A model generated the notes under the pieces. It made no database searches. It saw only the letters and a list, made by a program, of their open reading frames with translations, and had not been told where the DNA came from. Shown piece by piece: positions 17,747-26,166 of a stretch of 64,000 nt of DNA. This DNA comes from Henriciella barbarensis (lineage in GTDB: Bacteria; Pseudomonadota; Alphaproteobacteria; Caulobacterales; Hyphomonadaceae): positions 558,001 through 622,000 of the forward strand of contig NZ_QWGB01000005.1 of NCBI RefSeq assembly GCF_003576345.1, written 5' to 3'. Both the position numbers and the translations under genes were made by a program. Each line of letters starts with the position of its first letter. Position 1 is the first letter of the stretch.

Positions 17747-18265
17747 CTATCCTTCATTGCCTTGGCGCGCCTGCGCAATCGCATCGCAGGCTTCGCGCAC
17801 CGCGCCATCTCCGCCAAGGCGCTTTGTTCTGAATGTCTCGATCGTATCGAGGACGTCGTGAGAATCGCTGACCGATATCGGCAGGTGAACCTTTTGCAGC
17901 ACACCCTTGTCATTGGTGTCATTCCCGATGAACGCCGCCTGCGCGAAGCTGAGGCCGCGTTCTTCCAGGACCTTGGTAAAAGCCGCCACCTTGTCCGGGA
18001 TATTCTGCTGACAATCGATCTTCAGCTTCTTCGCCCGCGCCGTGACGACGGGGTTTTCCTCGGTCGACATGATGAAGCAATAGACGCCGGTCGCCGCGGC
18101 CGCGCGCAGGCCATAGCCTTCGAGGCGCGAGCAGACAACGGCCTCGCGGCCATCCTCGAACACATAGACCTTGTTGTCGGTCATCACCCCGTCGAAATCG
18201 ATGCCGAGTATCTCAACATCGCGCGCCCGCGCGGCAAATTCCGGATCGTCCAGCGACCTGATCAT
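17747..18265 (-). CDS. HAD-family phosphatase, KdsC/KdnC type
   Basis: The 172-residue cap-less HAD protein has the nucleophile motif GIDFDGVMTDNK (Asp23, Asp25), a Ser/Thr motif II (IMSTEEN), Lys92 and the acidic motif GNDTNDK (Asp116, Asp119). Size and NKVYVFEDG segment fit the 3-deoxy-octulosonate-8-phosphate / KDN-9-phosphate phosphatase group. In a NeuB neighbourhood it would dephosphorylate a nonulosonate 9-phosphate before CMP activation; acting as KdsC for Kdo is the alternative. Its start overlaps the stop of the upstream KpsS-like gene by 4 bases. Confidence 0.82.
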   Translation of the reverse strand: MIRSLDDPEFAARARDVEILGIDFDGVMTDNKVYVFEDGREAVVCSRLEGYGLRAAAATGVYCFIMSTEENPVVTARAKKLKIDCQQNIPDKVAAFTKVLEERGLSFAQAAFIGNDTNDKGVLQKVHLPISVSDSHDVLDTIETFRTKRLGGDGAVREACDAIAQARQGNEG

Positions 18266-19986
18266 GGCGTCTCCCCCGCGCAGTCCCGCGCATTCTCATC
18301 ATCTATCGTTTCAAACGGCGCACCAGCAAGGATGCCCTCGCAAATCGCGTCCATATTCGGGTCGGCGTCTGGCTTGGCCAGGCTATAGGCGTCGGCATGA
18401 AGCTGCGTCAGCGGCCACCCGGCAGAGCCGTCCAGCGCTTTTAGCGGAATGCAGCGGCGGAAATAGAAATGGTACACATAGCGCCGCGCCGCTTCGATCT
18501 CGCTATCGGTCAGGGGGTCGAACGTGCCCGGGCTCTCCAGCAGGCGGAAATAGGAGTCCCGGTCATACGCATCGCGCCCGAAACCCTTGCCGCGGATCCA
18601 CGCATCCCCCGCCACCACGACAGGCATGCCGCGCGCTGACAGTTCCATGCCAAGCTTTGTGTTGAAGATCAGCGCGCCCTTGGAAAGCTGCGCAATCGAA
18701 TAGGTGTTGATGTCATTTTCTGGCGAAACCAACCGCACATTCTCCGGCATCTCCGGGAAGGCCGCACGCAGGGCATCGTCCAGCCTGTCAGACGCGCGCG
18801 GGCTGTTCATCACCTCGCCCGGATGACACCGCACCACCAGCTGGCGATCGGGGTGTTTGGCAAACCAGGACACAGTGTCGATCGCCCATTCAATCATGTG
18901 GCCATAGGCCGACTGGGCATAGTTCAGCCGCGCATCCCAGACGACATTCGCCGCCAGCAGATACGTGTCCTTGTCCGGGTCGAGATCCAGCGCAGCATAG
19001 GTCGACTGCAGGCTTTCCGGGTCTCGCCGCTGAAAGGTGATCCAGTCCTGCGCTCCGGTTTCTCGCGACGCGAGATAGGTATCGAGTTCAATCGTTTCGT
19101 CAGCGCTCAGCGCCCGCTGGTTCCAGACGCTTTCTGGCTCATCGATCATCGCGCGGTGATACGTGTCGCCATGCTGATAGATCAGCCGCCCGCGCCGATA
19201 GGCCGGATGCCATGTCACAAGGCGCGTGTCGCTATCGCGTGCCGCTTCGGCAAACTGGCCCTGCGGGACATAGATCCCATGATGGGCCACGATAACGTCA
19301 TACTTATGGGCCTCGATCAGCCTGCGCGCCGCCGCATCGGACAGCCAGGCGGCGGCCAGATAGCGGCTGAAAATCTGCGTCTCCAGATCGCTCGCCCCGA
19401 GATCGCCCTTGCCGAAGAAGCGTAGCGCCCCTGCATAGGCATGCATGACGCGTGGGTCGTCATGCTCAGTGCTGCGATGGTTTTGCCAACGCTCCCCGAA
19501 CGCTTTCGCGTCGGCACGGTCCATCTCATCCAGCACATCAGAAAACTTGCGGACATTAAGCCCAAGCGGCGCACTCACCCGGTTCGCTGCGCCTGTGCAG
19601 GCCCCGCAGAAATCAGGGCCCGGGCCTTCCTTCGCGATGCGCCGCAGACTGGGTGCTAGCGTATGCTCGATCACCTGACAGGCAGGCAGGCCGTCACAAT
19701 AGCCGATATCAACCTTTGCGCCGCGCAGCGTCAGCGCCGCCGCCATCAGCGTATCGACCGTATTTGCCGTGAAATGCAGCCCAAGGCTGGTCGCAATCAG
19801 GATGCGCTTGCCGCCCGCTTTCTCGCGCGCGGCAGCCCAGTCCTGCTCATGCCCGGAAAGCAGAGCGCGCCAGTCAGGGTAAACCCCCGGCCGGCGCGTC
19901 AGACGTTCAAGCCGCCAGCGCCGGACCGGCGCATAGGCTTCAGATTGCCTTACGGCTGTGCGTATGTCGCTGAGAAGCGAGCCCAC
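18262..19986 (-). CDS. KpsS/Capsule_synth-like protein with CxxC pair, paralogue 1
   Basis: The 574-residue protein starts at a GTG 13 bp after the NeuB gene, with an AGAGGG just ahead. The C-terminal half resembles the capsule-polysaccharide (KpsS/LipB-like, Kdo-transferase-related) fold: VVRCHPGEVM, then NTYSIAQLSKGALIFN, LGMELSARGMPVVVAG and a G-K-G-F segment. The N-terminal half holds AHHGIYVPQG and four cysteines at 97, 103, 127 and 130 (CDGLPAC, CGAC). The same four appear in the paralogue at 31548-33224, which hints at a bound metal. It may transfer an acidic keto sugar; substrate unknown. No signal peptide or membrane helix. Confidence 0.65.
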   Translation of the reverse strand: MGSLLSDIRTAVRQSEAYAPVRRWRLERLTRRPGVYPDWRALLSGHEQDWAAAREKAGGKRILIATSLGLHFTANTVDTLMAAALTLRGAKVDIGYCDGLPACQVIEHTLAPSLRRIAKEGPGPDFCGACTGAANRVSAPLGLNVRKFSDVLDEMDRADAKAFGERWQNHRSTEHDDPRVMHAYAGALRFFGKGDLGASDLETQIFSRYLAAAWLSDAAARRLIEAHKYDVIVAHHGIYVPQGQFAEAARDSDTRLVTWHPAYRRGRLIYQHGDTYHRAMIDEPESVWNQRALSADETIELDTYLASRETGAQDWITFQRRDPESLQSTYAALDLDPDKDTYLLAANVVWDARLNYAQSAYGHMIEWAIDTVSWFAKHPDRQLVVRCHPGEVMNSPRASDRLDDALRAAFPEMPENVRLVSPENDINTYSIAQLSKGALIFNTKLGMELSARGMPVVVAGDAWIRGKGFGRDAYDRDSYFRLLESPGTFDPLTDSEIEAARRYVYHFYFRRCIPLKALDGSAGWPLTQLHADAYSLAKPDADPNMDAICEGILAGAPFETIDDENARDCAGETP

Positions 19987-19999
19987 ACCCTCTTACCAA

Positions 20000-21088
20000 T
20001 CAGGCTTTGAGGGCTTCGTTCGCAGCAGCTTCCGTCAGGCCGATGTCTTCAAAGGTGAAGGGCTGGTCATCGGCAACGGCCTTGGTCAGCGTCTTGCCGA
20101 CGAAGACGTCCTGGAAGTAAGGCGCAATGCCGTCACCTGGCGACTTCAGCGCAATATCAGCTTCGGTGATCGTGTGACCGGCTGGCAGATCGCTCGTTGC
20201 GCAGAGCTTCTTGCCCATCTTGATCAGTGGGGCGTGCTCGGAGTCGTAGGTGCGCTTCACACCATCGCCGAGCGCGGCGCGGGCGCGCTGCAGGTCACGG
20301 ACGAGACGGCGCAGGCCGTTTGGCTCCAGCGAGAATGCCTGGTCGGTGCCTTTCCAGGCACGGTTCAGCGTGAAGTGCTTCTCCAGGACGCGGGCGCCGC
20401 ACATATAGCCGAGCATGGCCATGGCGATACCGCTATCGTGGCTGGAGAAACCAATCGGAATCTCGGGGAACTTCTCGCGATAGGTCTCGATGACGCGGAT
20501 GTTCAGCTCTTCAAAGGTCGGCGGATAGCCCGAGGTGCACTGCATGATGCAGATGTTCGGATTGATCGGCATGATCTCGTCATAGACGCGCTGCACGTCT
20601 TCGATCGACGCGCCGCCGGTCGAAATGAACATCGGCTTGCCGAACTTCGCGATGTACTTGATCTGCGGCAGCGTCTTCAGGTCGCCAGAGGCGATCTTGT
20701 AGGCCGGCATGTCGAGGTCTTCGAGGAAGTCCGCGCTCTTATAGTCCCAAGCGGTGGAGAAAAGCGTGATGCCGATTTTCTTGGCATGGTCGCGCAGCTC
20801 GATCCACTCGTCGCGGTCGAACTCGAGCATTTCACGGTGCGCGCCATATGTCGCCGCGTATGCGTTCTCGGAGTTGTACGGCTGGTTGTAGTATTCCTTG
20901 GTGTAAAGCGAGCGATTGTCGCGCTTCTGGAGCTTTACCGAATGCGCGCCTGCAGCTTTCGCCGCATCGAACAGGTCCTTACATTTCTGGACGTCGCCTT
21001 CATGGTTCTGGCCAATCTCGGCGATGACGTACATGTCGTCATTGTCGCTGATCTTGATTCCGTCCACGACCATTTCACGATTAGCCAT
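20000..21088 (-). CDS. NeuB-family nonulosonate synthase (sialic/KDN/legionaminic-type)
   Basis: The 362-residue protein has the NeuB TIM barrel (about 15-275) with VIAEIGQNHEGD, HSVKLQKRDNRSLYT, STAWD, YKIASGDL, FISTGGAS, LQCTSGYP-like MQCTSGYPP, IGFSSHD and EKHFTLNR, and a C-terminal antifreeze-like SAF domain (about 290-355). It condenses phosphoenolpyruvate with a six-carbon sugar to give a nine-carbon 3-deoxy-2-keto acid. Because a KdsC/KdnC-type phosphatase follows, a phosphorylated acceptor such as Man-6-P (KDN route) or ManNAc-6-P is possible. I do not see the UDP-sugar C4/C6 enzymes of the legionaminate or pseudaminate routes nearby. A GAGGG precedes the ATG. It probably heads the operon down to 16896. 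Confidence 0.85.
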   Translation of the reverse strand: MANREMVVDGIKISDNDDMYVIAEIGQNHEGDVQKCKDLFDAAKAAGAHSVKLQKRDNRSLYTKEYYNQPYNSENAYAATYGAHREMLEFDRDEWIELRDHAKKIGITLFSTAWDYKSADFLEDLDMPAYKIASGDLKTLPQIKYIAKFGKPMFISTGGASIEDVQRVYDEIMPINPNICIMQCTSGYPPTFEELNIRVIETYREKFPEIPIGFSSHDSGIAMAMLGYMCGARVLEKHFTLNRAWKGTDQAFSLEPNGLRRLVRDLQRARAALGDGVKRTYDSEHAPLIKMGKKLCATSDLPAGHTITEADIALKSPGDGIAPYFQDVFVGKTLTKAVADDQPFTFEDIGLTEAAANEALKA

Positions 21089-21211
21089 GACTATACCCTC
21101 ATTCTCTCTCGGGAGACTGTGGTCCCCGCCTGCTAGGTTCGCGGGAAGGGCTAGCCCGTTTCCCCGGCGTTTTCAATCGATCATGGATGAATATGACAGC
21201 GTTTATGGACT

Positions 21212-22453
21212 TTAGATCAGTGAACCTGTTGTGACACTCCTCCAGCCTGTGCCGTCGCTGAATATTACACCCGCCCCGGCAGGCAGGTCCGGGACGAAAT
21301 AAAGGGCGCCTGCTCCGGCGTCCGACGCGCTCGGAAGGCTCGCAATCGCCGCGCTGCCCAGCCTTACGGCCCCGGCCACATGCAGGGCACAGCTCGGCGA
21401 AGTCGTGCCAATACCGACCCGGCCAGCCGATGTAATCCGCACTCGCTCATTCACGCCGCCATTGCCCGTCCAGAAGCCAAGCGACATGGGCACGTCGGTC
21501 CCGGAAACAGGCCCATCCACTTGCGCGTTGACCAGCGCGCTCTGGACCCAGTTATCCCCAGCCGCAAATCCGCGAAAGGAGAAGCCGCCGCACCAGTCGC
21601 CTGACTGGACCGGAAGCGGCACATCGAGCGTCCCGCGCGCCCGCTTCTGGATAGAGAAGGATGAATAAGTCGCCGGGTTGGCATAGGTGTCGAGGCTGGC
21701 GGTTGCGAAATAGCCATCCCTCACCACGCTCAAGGTTGATTGATCGTTCGTTGCAGCGGTCTGGTCGATCACGGATAGCCGCCCCGTCGGCGGCCCGCCT
21801 ACGCCAACGTTTGCCGTTGCTGTGTCGACACTAAGTGCTGTGTCGAATGAGGTGCCATCATCACTGGTGCGAAGCTCGAACCCGCCATTCGCTGCAAGAC
21901 CAAACTCTGCCTCCCCAGTAAAACCAGTCTGGAAGACGACCGACGCGACCCTGGTGTCATCTGCCCGGTTGATGATTTTGCGTGCATCGCCCGTCCCCGG
22001 CGTCACATCATCATGGGTCAACAGTTCGGCATCGCTGCGAACCGTCAGCCTGTTGGCAATATCGGCCTCGGAATTGATACCCAGCGTCTCGACAGGCCCG
22101 CTCGCTGTGCCCTGCACGGCTTCCCAACCTTCGCCGGTCAGCACAAAGAGAGACGCCTCGTCTTCTATCCAGGCAAGCCAGCCCTCGCGCGGCGCGATCT
22201 CGATCCAGGCGCCATCCTGAAAGCTCGCCACCGCCCCATCTGCCATGAAGTCCCAGTCATCGCCGGTCTTTTCAGATGGCAGGATGTAGGATGTCGCCGC
22301 CAAGGGCGCTGCGGGCTGGGCCGCTTCGCTCCGGCTCACGACGCTGAGCTGCACGACCGCGTCCAGCCGCCGCAGGCTTTCATTCAGGGTGACATGCTTC
22401 ATCGCCTGATTGGCGGCGAGGTATGAAAGGCCGATACGGGGGGTCTGGTCCAT
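21212..22453 (-). CDS. DUF2793-type protein with tail-fibre-like C-terminus
   Basis: Start taken at the ATG at 22453 (413 residues), preceded by CCGGAG; an in-frame TTG at 22468 overlaps that site. Residues 1-110 match the DUF2793 pattern as I know it from alphaproteobacterial phage and gene-transfer-agent loci: PRIGLSYLAANQAMKHVTLN and DDWDFMADGAVASFQDGAW. The rest is Gly/Ser/Thr/Ala-rich with a RVGIGTTSPSCALHVAG element like those in phage tail fibres and surface adhesins. No signal peptide. It stands alone among glycan genes with no other phage genes nearby. Possibly a secreted or surface-attached fibre that binds the polysaccharide; function unknown. Confidence 0.6.
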   Translation of the reverse strand: MDQTPRIGLSYLAANQAMKHVTLNESLRRLDAVVQLSVVSRSEAAQPAAPLAATSYILPSEKTGDDWDFMADGAVASFQDGAWIEIAPREGWLAWIEDEASLFVLTGEGWEAVQGTASGPVETLGINSEADIANRLTVRSDAELLTHDDVTPGTGDARKIINRADDTRVASVVFQTGFTGEAEFGLAANGGFELRTSDDGTSFDTALSVDTATANVGVGGPPTGRLSVIDQTAATNDQSTLSVVRDGYFATASLDTYANPATYSSFSIQKRARGTLDVPLPVQSGDWCGGFSFRGFAAGDNWVQSALVNAQVDGPVSGTDVPMSLGFWTGNGGVNERVRITSAGRVGIGTTSPSCALHVAGAVRLGSAAIASLPSASDAGAGALYFVPDLPAGAGVIFSDGTGWRSVTTGSLI

Positions 22454-22516
22454 CTGGGGCTCCGGCAATTGACTGGAGCGGTGAACCTAGTCGTGCACCT
22501 TATAAGGTCTGAAAGT

Positions 22517-23362
22517 TCAGCCCTGCCTGGCGAGCGCATCCCTGACAAGACGGGCAAATCCGGGCAGTTCGGATGCGGAAACCTTCTCGCCCGTCCCTGC
22601 TTCTGACCAGCCTTTCGCAAGCTCCCGGGCCAGACCGTCCAGCACCGGAACCTCACCCGTCAGCCCTTTATAGACCGCCCCCAACAGCACCAGTCGCCCT
22701 GCCAGACTCAGATGAACCCCGTCAGGCTGGAACAGCGCCTCACCGCCGACACTGGTCGCCAGCTGCCGCATCAGTCCAGCAAGATCAAATGACGGAACCC
22801 GCCGTTCACGCGCGACGTCGAGCGTCACATCATTCGCGCTCGGACCACCCTTACAGAGCGGCCTTGACCAGTCGAACCGTTCCATCACGCCAGATGCTGT
22901 CGGCGATGTCAGCACCAAGCCAGAAAGCCCAGCATCGACAAGCCGTCCAAGCCTTGCCGACATGAGCGCTTGCAGAGTTTCAGGGGTCAAAGGGTGAGGC
23001 CCGCTATCCTGAAGGGCAAATCGAGTGCCGGATTTCGCGGCGGCCAACTCGATTAGCGCGTCGACTGCGTCACCGTCATCCGGGGAGCCTCCAAAGATCG
23101 CGAAAAGCGGCTTCTCTCCGACTTCGAAAAGTCGGTTCAGACCAAGCTCCGAAAAAAACACTGGCAGAAACACCGCCGGTACACCGTCACTGCACCGTGA
23201 AAATTCGATTTCGCCGGCGAAAATACTGTCGCCAAAAAGAAGGACGGGCGTTCTGTCTCCACACGCCTCCAGCGCGGACCGCCAATACACTTTCCGGCGG
23301 GACTTGGCACCGAGATCCCCCGCCAGCCAGTCGGCCCGAAGGTCGCCCGCCCCAGCACTCAT
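22517..23362 (-). CDS. SGNH/GDSL-type hydrolase-like protein
   Basis: The 281-residue protein has LLFGDSIFAGE near residue 42 (block I with the nucleophile Ser) and PDGVHLSLAGR near residue 227 (block V with Asp and His three apart). Blocks II and III are less clear. There is no signal peptide, so it should be cytoplasmic. Its ATG overlaps the stop of the upstream GT2 gene (TGATG), so the two are coupled. In a glycan cluster it may remove or transfer an O-acyl group; a DUF-like role in chain modification is equally open. Confidence 0.65.
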   Translation of the reverse strand: MSAGAGDLRADWLAGDLGAKSRRKVYWRSALEACGDRTPVLLFGDSIFAGEIEFSRCSDGVPAVFLPVFFSELGLNRLFEVGEKPLFAIFGGSPDDGDAVDALIELAAAKSGTRFALQDSGPHPLTPETLQALMSARLGRLVDAGLSGLVLTSPTASGVMERFDWSRPLCKGGPSANDVTLDVARERRVPSFDLAGLMRQLATSVGGEALFQPDGVHLSLAGRLVLLGAVYKGLTGEVPVLDGLARELAKGWSEAGTGEKVSASELPGFARLVRDALARQG

Positions 23363-24312
23363 CAGCTATTATTGCCGGGCTCGCCGATCAGCTGGATACT
23401 CGGCTTGCGGCCGCGATAGCGCTGGCGAAGGTGGAAATCCTTGTTCATGGTCAGGAGCGGATCGAACATGCCGATATGCTTGGCCATCATCGTGTTATAG
23501 TAATCGCGCGGCAGATTTCTGAAGATCGGCTTCGATGAGTTCATCGAAAGGTCAAACCGCTTGGACAGACGGGTTTTCGCCCAGTCCCATGCTTTTTTCT
23601 TCAGTCTCCACGTCCGGCTCGGCGCGTCATACTGGGCGTAATTCTTCTTGTAGAGCTCATGGAAGCGCTCATGCTTGGCCTGAAGCTTCTTGTAGTCTTC
23701 GCTTTCCTTGTCCTCAGCCCAGTTGCGATAGTGATGGATGGTCACATCGCGGGTGTAGACAACATCGCGGCCTAGGAAGAGCACCTTGGCGGTCAGATCC
23801 GGGTCGATGCCATAGTCTCGGAATTCCTCGCTGAAGCCGCCCACAGCGCGCATGACTTCGGTCGGCAGCATGCCCTGATTGACGTTCAGAATGCCGATTG
23901 GCGAGACGCCGCCAATATAGGGCGCCTTCACAAACGGGCCTTCCTTGTCCTTCACCTTGAGGCCGACCATGCCGATCTTCTTGTTCGCCTGAAGAATGCG
24001 CACCGCCTTGTCGAGGCCGTTATCGACAATCTCATTGTCGTCGCTGACCCAGCAGACATAAGGCGTATCGACCTGCATGAAGACGTCATTATAAGCGCGC
24101 GCCTGACCCAGCAGCTTGCCGACAAAGATCGGGCGCACACGGTCGCTGGCAACTGATTCCAGATACTCGATGGTACCATCGGTCGAACCAGCATCAGTGA
24201 TGTACAGGATGTACGGGATCTTGGTCTCGCGCTGCACGGACTCGACCAGTCTCTTGACCTGGTCACAGCGGTTATAGGTGCCCGCAACGATCGAAAGAAC
24301 GGCATCCGTCAT
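23362..24312 (-). CDS. family 2 glycosyltransferase
   Basis: A 316-residue GT-A protein: LSIVAGTYNRCDQVKRLV at the N-terminus, YITDAGSTDGTIEYL, then VCWVSDDNEIVD, with SDD as the metal site, and VGGFSEEFRDYGIDPDL where GT2 enzymes carry the acceptor and catalytic base region. No membrane helix. It lies between the epimerase gene (20 bp upstream) and the SGNH gene (1-base overlap), so all three are likely co-transcribed. Donor unknown. Confidence 0.82.
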   Translation of the reverse strand: MTDAVLSIVAGTYNRCDQVKRLVESVQRETKIPYILYITDAGSTDGTIEYLESVASDRVRPIFVGKLLGQARAYNDVFMQVDTPYVCWVSDDNEIVDNGLDKAVRILQANKKIGMVGLKVKDKEGPFVKAPYIGGVSPIGILNVNQGMLPTEVMRAVGGFSEEFRDYGIDPDLTAKVLFLGRDVVYTRDVTIHHYRNWAEDKESEDYKKLQAKHERFHELYKKNYAQYDAPSRTWRLKKKAWDWAKTRLSKRFDLSMNSSKPIFRNLPRDYYNTMMAKHIGMFDPLLTMNKDFHLRQRYRGRKPSIQLIGEPGNNS

Positions 24313-24331
24313 TCAATTATTCCCATAGTTT

Positions 24332-25300
24332 TCAGGACTGTTGTGTCTTGAACCAGTCCGCATAGCGTTTCAATCCCGCCTCGATGCTGACCTTTGGTGA
24401 AAAACCAAGATCGCTTCGAAGGTGTGTCGCATCCGCGACCAGGTGCACCGGGTCACCGGAGCGCGCCTTGCCGTTAAAGCTCAACGGCGTGTCATATCCA
24501 GCAGCCTTGACCAACATGGAAGCCAGCTCGCGCACAGAAATCGCAGTGCCGCTACCGCCATTGAACAGGCGTACCGTGCCTTCGCCGCCGGGTTTTGCCG
24601 ACAGCATGGCGAGAATCGCGGCCGCGTCATCGACATGTACGAAGTCGCGCGTCTCTTCCCCGCTGCCCCAAAGGTCGAGCGTCGTTTCCGGGTCAGCGCT
24701 CACGCGGCGCATGATATCCCAGAGAAGCTGCTTGCGAAGGCCTTCGCCGAAAATGGAAAACAGCCGCACGATCGACACATCGAGACCATTCATGCGCGCT
24801 TCGCCGGTCACCAGCTCCTCGCAGACATGCTTGTGCAGTCCATAGGGCGACATGGCTTCACACGGGTCGGTTTCCGACAGGCGGTCTTTGCCCTGATTGC
24901 CATAGACGGCCGCAGACGACACAAGCACCAGCCGCGCCTCGGGCGCTTCCTCGCGAATGAAATCGAGGATCTCGACCGTGCTGCCAACCGACAGGTTGAA
25001 GTCGCCGCGCGGATCATCCCAGGACCGCCCGACAGACGCCCCGCCAGCGGCATGGATGATAACATCGGGCTTGCCATGATCGGCCATGGCCGCGTGGAAA
25101 AGCTGGCGCTGGATCAGGCCTTCGGCATGGTGGACATTGCCCTCGCGCACGAAGGCGCCCTGCGGCGCACCAAGCCCAAGCGTCACAACCTTCCAGCCCC
25201 CCGACGCCATCAGGCGGGCGGTCGCGGCGCCAAGAAAACCGCCACCCCCGGCAATCATTACAAGGCCGGGTGACGTACTATTTCCGCCAGTCGTCGTCAC
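24332..25300 (-). CDS. NAD-dependent sugar epimerase/dehydratase (extended SDR)
   Basis: A 322-residue extended SDR: GGGGFLGAATARL (residues 18-30), VIIHAAGGASVGRSW, LVSSAAVYGNQG and the catalytic SPYGLHK. TRDFVHVDDAA is the usual C-terminal substrate segment. It probably acts on a nucleotide sugar (4-epimerase, 4,6-dehydratase or 4-ketoreductase class); the exact reaction cannot be read. The start at 25300 has GAGGAG about 13 bases upstream and lies inside the last codons of a decayed methyltransferase tail, see the pseudogene entry. Confidence 0.8.
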   Translation of the reverse strand: MTTTGGNSTSPGLVMIAGGGGFLGAATARLMASGGWKVVTLGLGAPQGAFVREGNVHHAEGLIQRQLFHAAMADHGKPDVIIHAAGGASVGRSWDDPRGDFNLSVGSTVEILDFIREEAPEARLVLVSSAAVYGNQGKDRLSETDPCEAMSPYGLHKHVCEELVTGEARMNGLDVSIVRLFSIFGEGLRKQLLWDIMRRVSADPETTLDLWGSGEETRDFVHVDDAAAILAMLSAKPGGEGTVRLFNGGSGTAISVRELASMLVKAAGYDTPLSFNGKARSGDPVHLVADATHLRSDLGFSPKVSIEAGLKRYADWFKTQQS

Positions 25301-25334
25301 GGCGTGGCTCCTCGGTTTGAAGTTCGAATGTCCG
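25278..25334 (-). pseudogene. remnant 3' end of a methyltransferase gene
   Basis: The last 18 codons and stop of this minus-strand frame read RTFELQTEEPRRDDDWRK, very like the tail FEPLQIEEPRREDYWRK of the methyltransferase ending at 26167. At DNA level 33 of the first 42 positions from the stop match. Nothing upstream of about 25340 resembles the rest of that gene. I read it as the stump left when a segment with the FkbM gene at 25444 entered between a methyltransferase and the epimerase. Confidence 0.6.
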
Positions 25335-25443
25335 CATTATCGACGCCGCCCCCCTCCAGCAACTACAGAAACCGGGTATTCTCAGTTGCCGCAATCTGCG
25401 CATACATGAAACTCTCTTAGAAACAGCGTGCATTAGCCAGTCA

Positions 25444-26061
25444 ATGAATCTTACATATCTCAAAAACGCCCATCAATTCAGAACCATAATTGATATCGGC
25501 GCGAACGATGGCGCTTTCGGCGCTTACCTGCAGCGTTTTTTTGAGGCTGAGAAAGTCATCGCCTTCGAGCCACAGGCAAAGCATCGCCCGGAACTCGAGA
25601 GCCGCGGGTTTGAAGTCCACACGGTCGCCGTGAGCGATAAATCCGGCACGGCATCCCTGAGTGTCACTGAGGCCGATTCGGCTTCCTCTCTTCTTCCTGT
25701 CGCCGATGTCACGAAAGCCGAGTGGGGCGAACTCGTTTCTGTCGTTGGCGCAGAAGACGTGCGAACGGAATTGTTGGACAATTGCATCGACGGCAAGTTT
25801 GACGATGAGCTTCTGATCAAGATTGACGCTCAAGGGTTCGAGACTGAAATTATTGACGGCGGCAAAGCCACTTTCGGGCGAGCGTCCTGCGTTCTCGTCG
25901 AAGTCAGTTTTCTGCCCATCTATGACGGGCAAGGGCTATTCAATGACGTTCACCAACGGCTCGACCAGCTTGGTTTTCGTCTGAGCGGCTTTAGAAGCCA
26001 GCATGATTCAGCTGCAGACGGTCGCCCACTCTTTGCGCACGCGGTTTACGAGAAACACTGA
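25444..26061 (+). CDS. FkbM-family methyltransferase
   Basis: The 205-residue protein has RTIIDIGANDGAFGAYL (SAM loop), KVIAFEPQAKHRPEL, and LIKIDAQGFETEIIDGG, the FkbM active-site segment with Ala replacing the usual Thr. It is the only plus-strand gene within a 14-kb minus-strand run (16.9-30.6 kb) and is flanked on both sides by methyltransferase 3' ends, which suggests insertion. Likely O-methylation of a glycan residue. Confidence 0.78.
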   Translation: MNLTYLKNAHQFRTIIDIGANDGAFGAYLQRFFEAEKVIAFEPQAKHRPELESRGFEVHTVAVSDKSGTASLSVTEADSASSLLPVADVTKAEWGELVSVVGAEDVRTELLDNCIDGKFDDELLIKIDAQGFETEIIDGGKATFGRASCVLVEVSFLPIYDGQGLFNDVHQRLDQLGFRLSGFRSQHDSAADGRPLFAHAVYEKH

Positions 26062-26166
26062 CACCTGGCGTCGGGAGATTAGTCGATAAAGGCGTCTTCA
26101 AATGAAGAATGGCCGCCCCTCTAAGCATCGCGACCCAGGTCGCTCATCAGCAGATCGGTCGCGCTC

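Noticed and set aside
21212-22453. Prophage or gene-transfer-agent remnant
   Set aside because: Only one DUF2793-type gene is present; no capsid, portal, terminase, integrase or attachment repeat was seen on either side.
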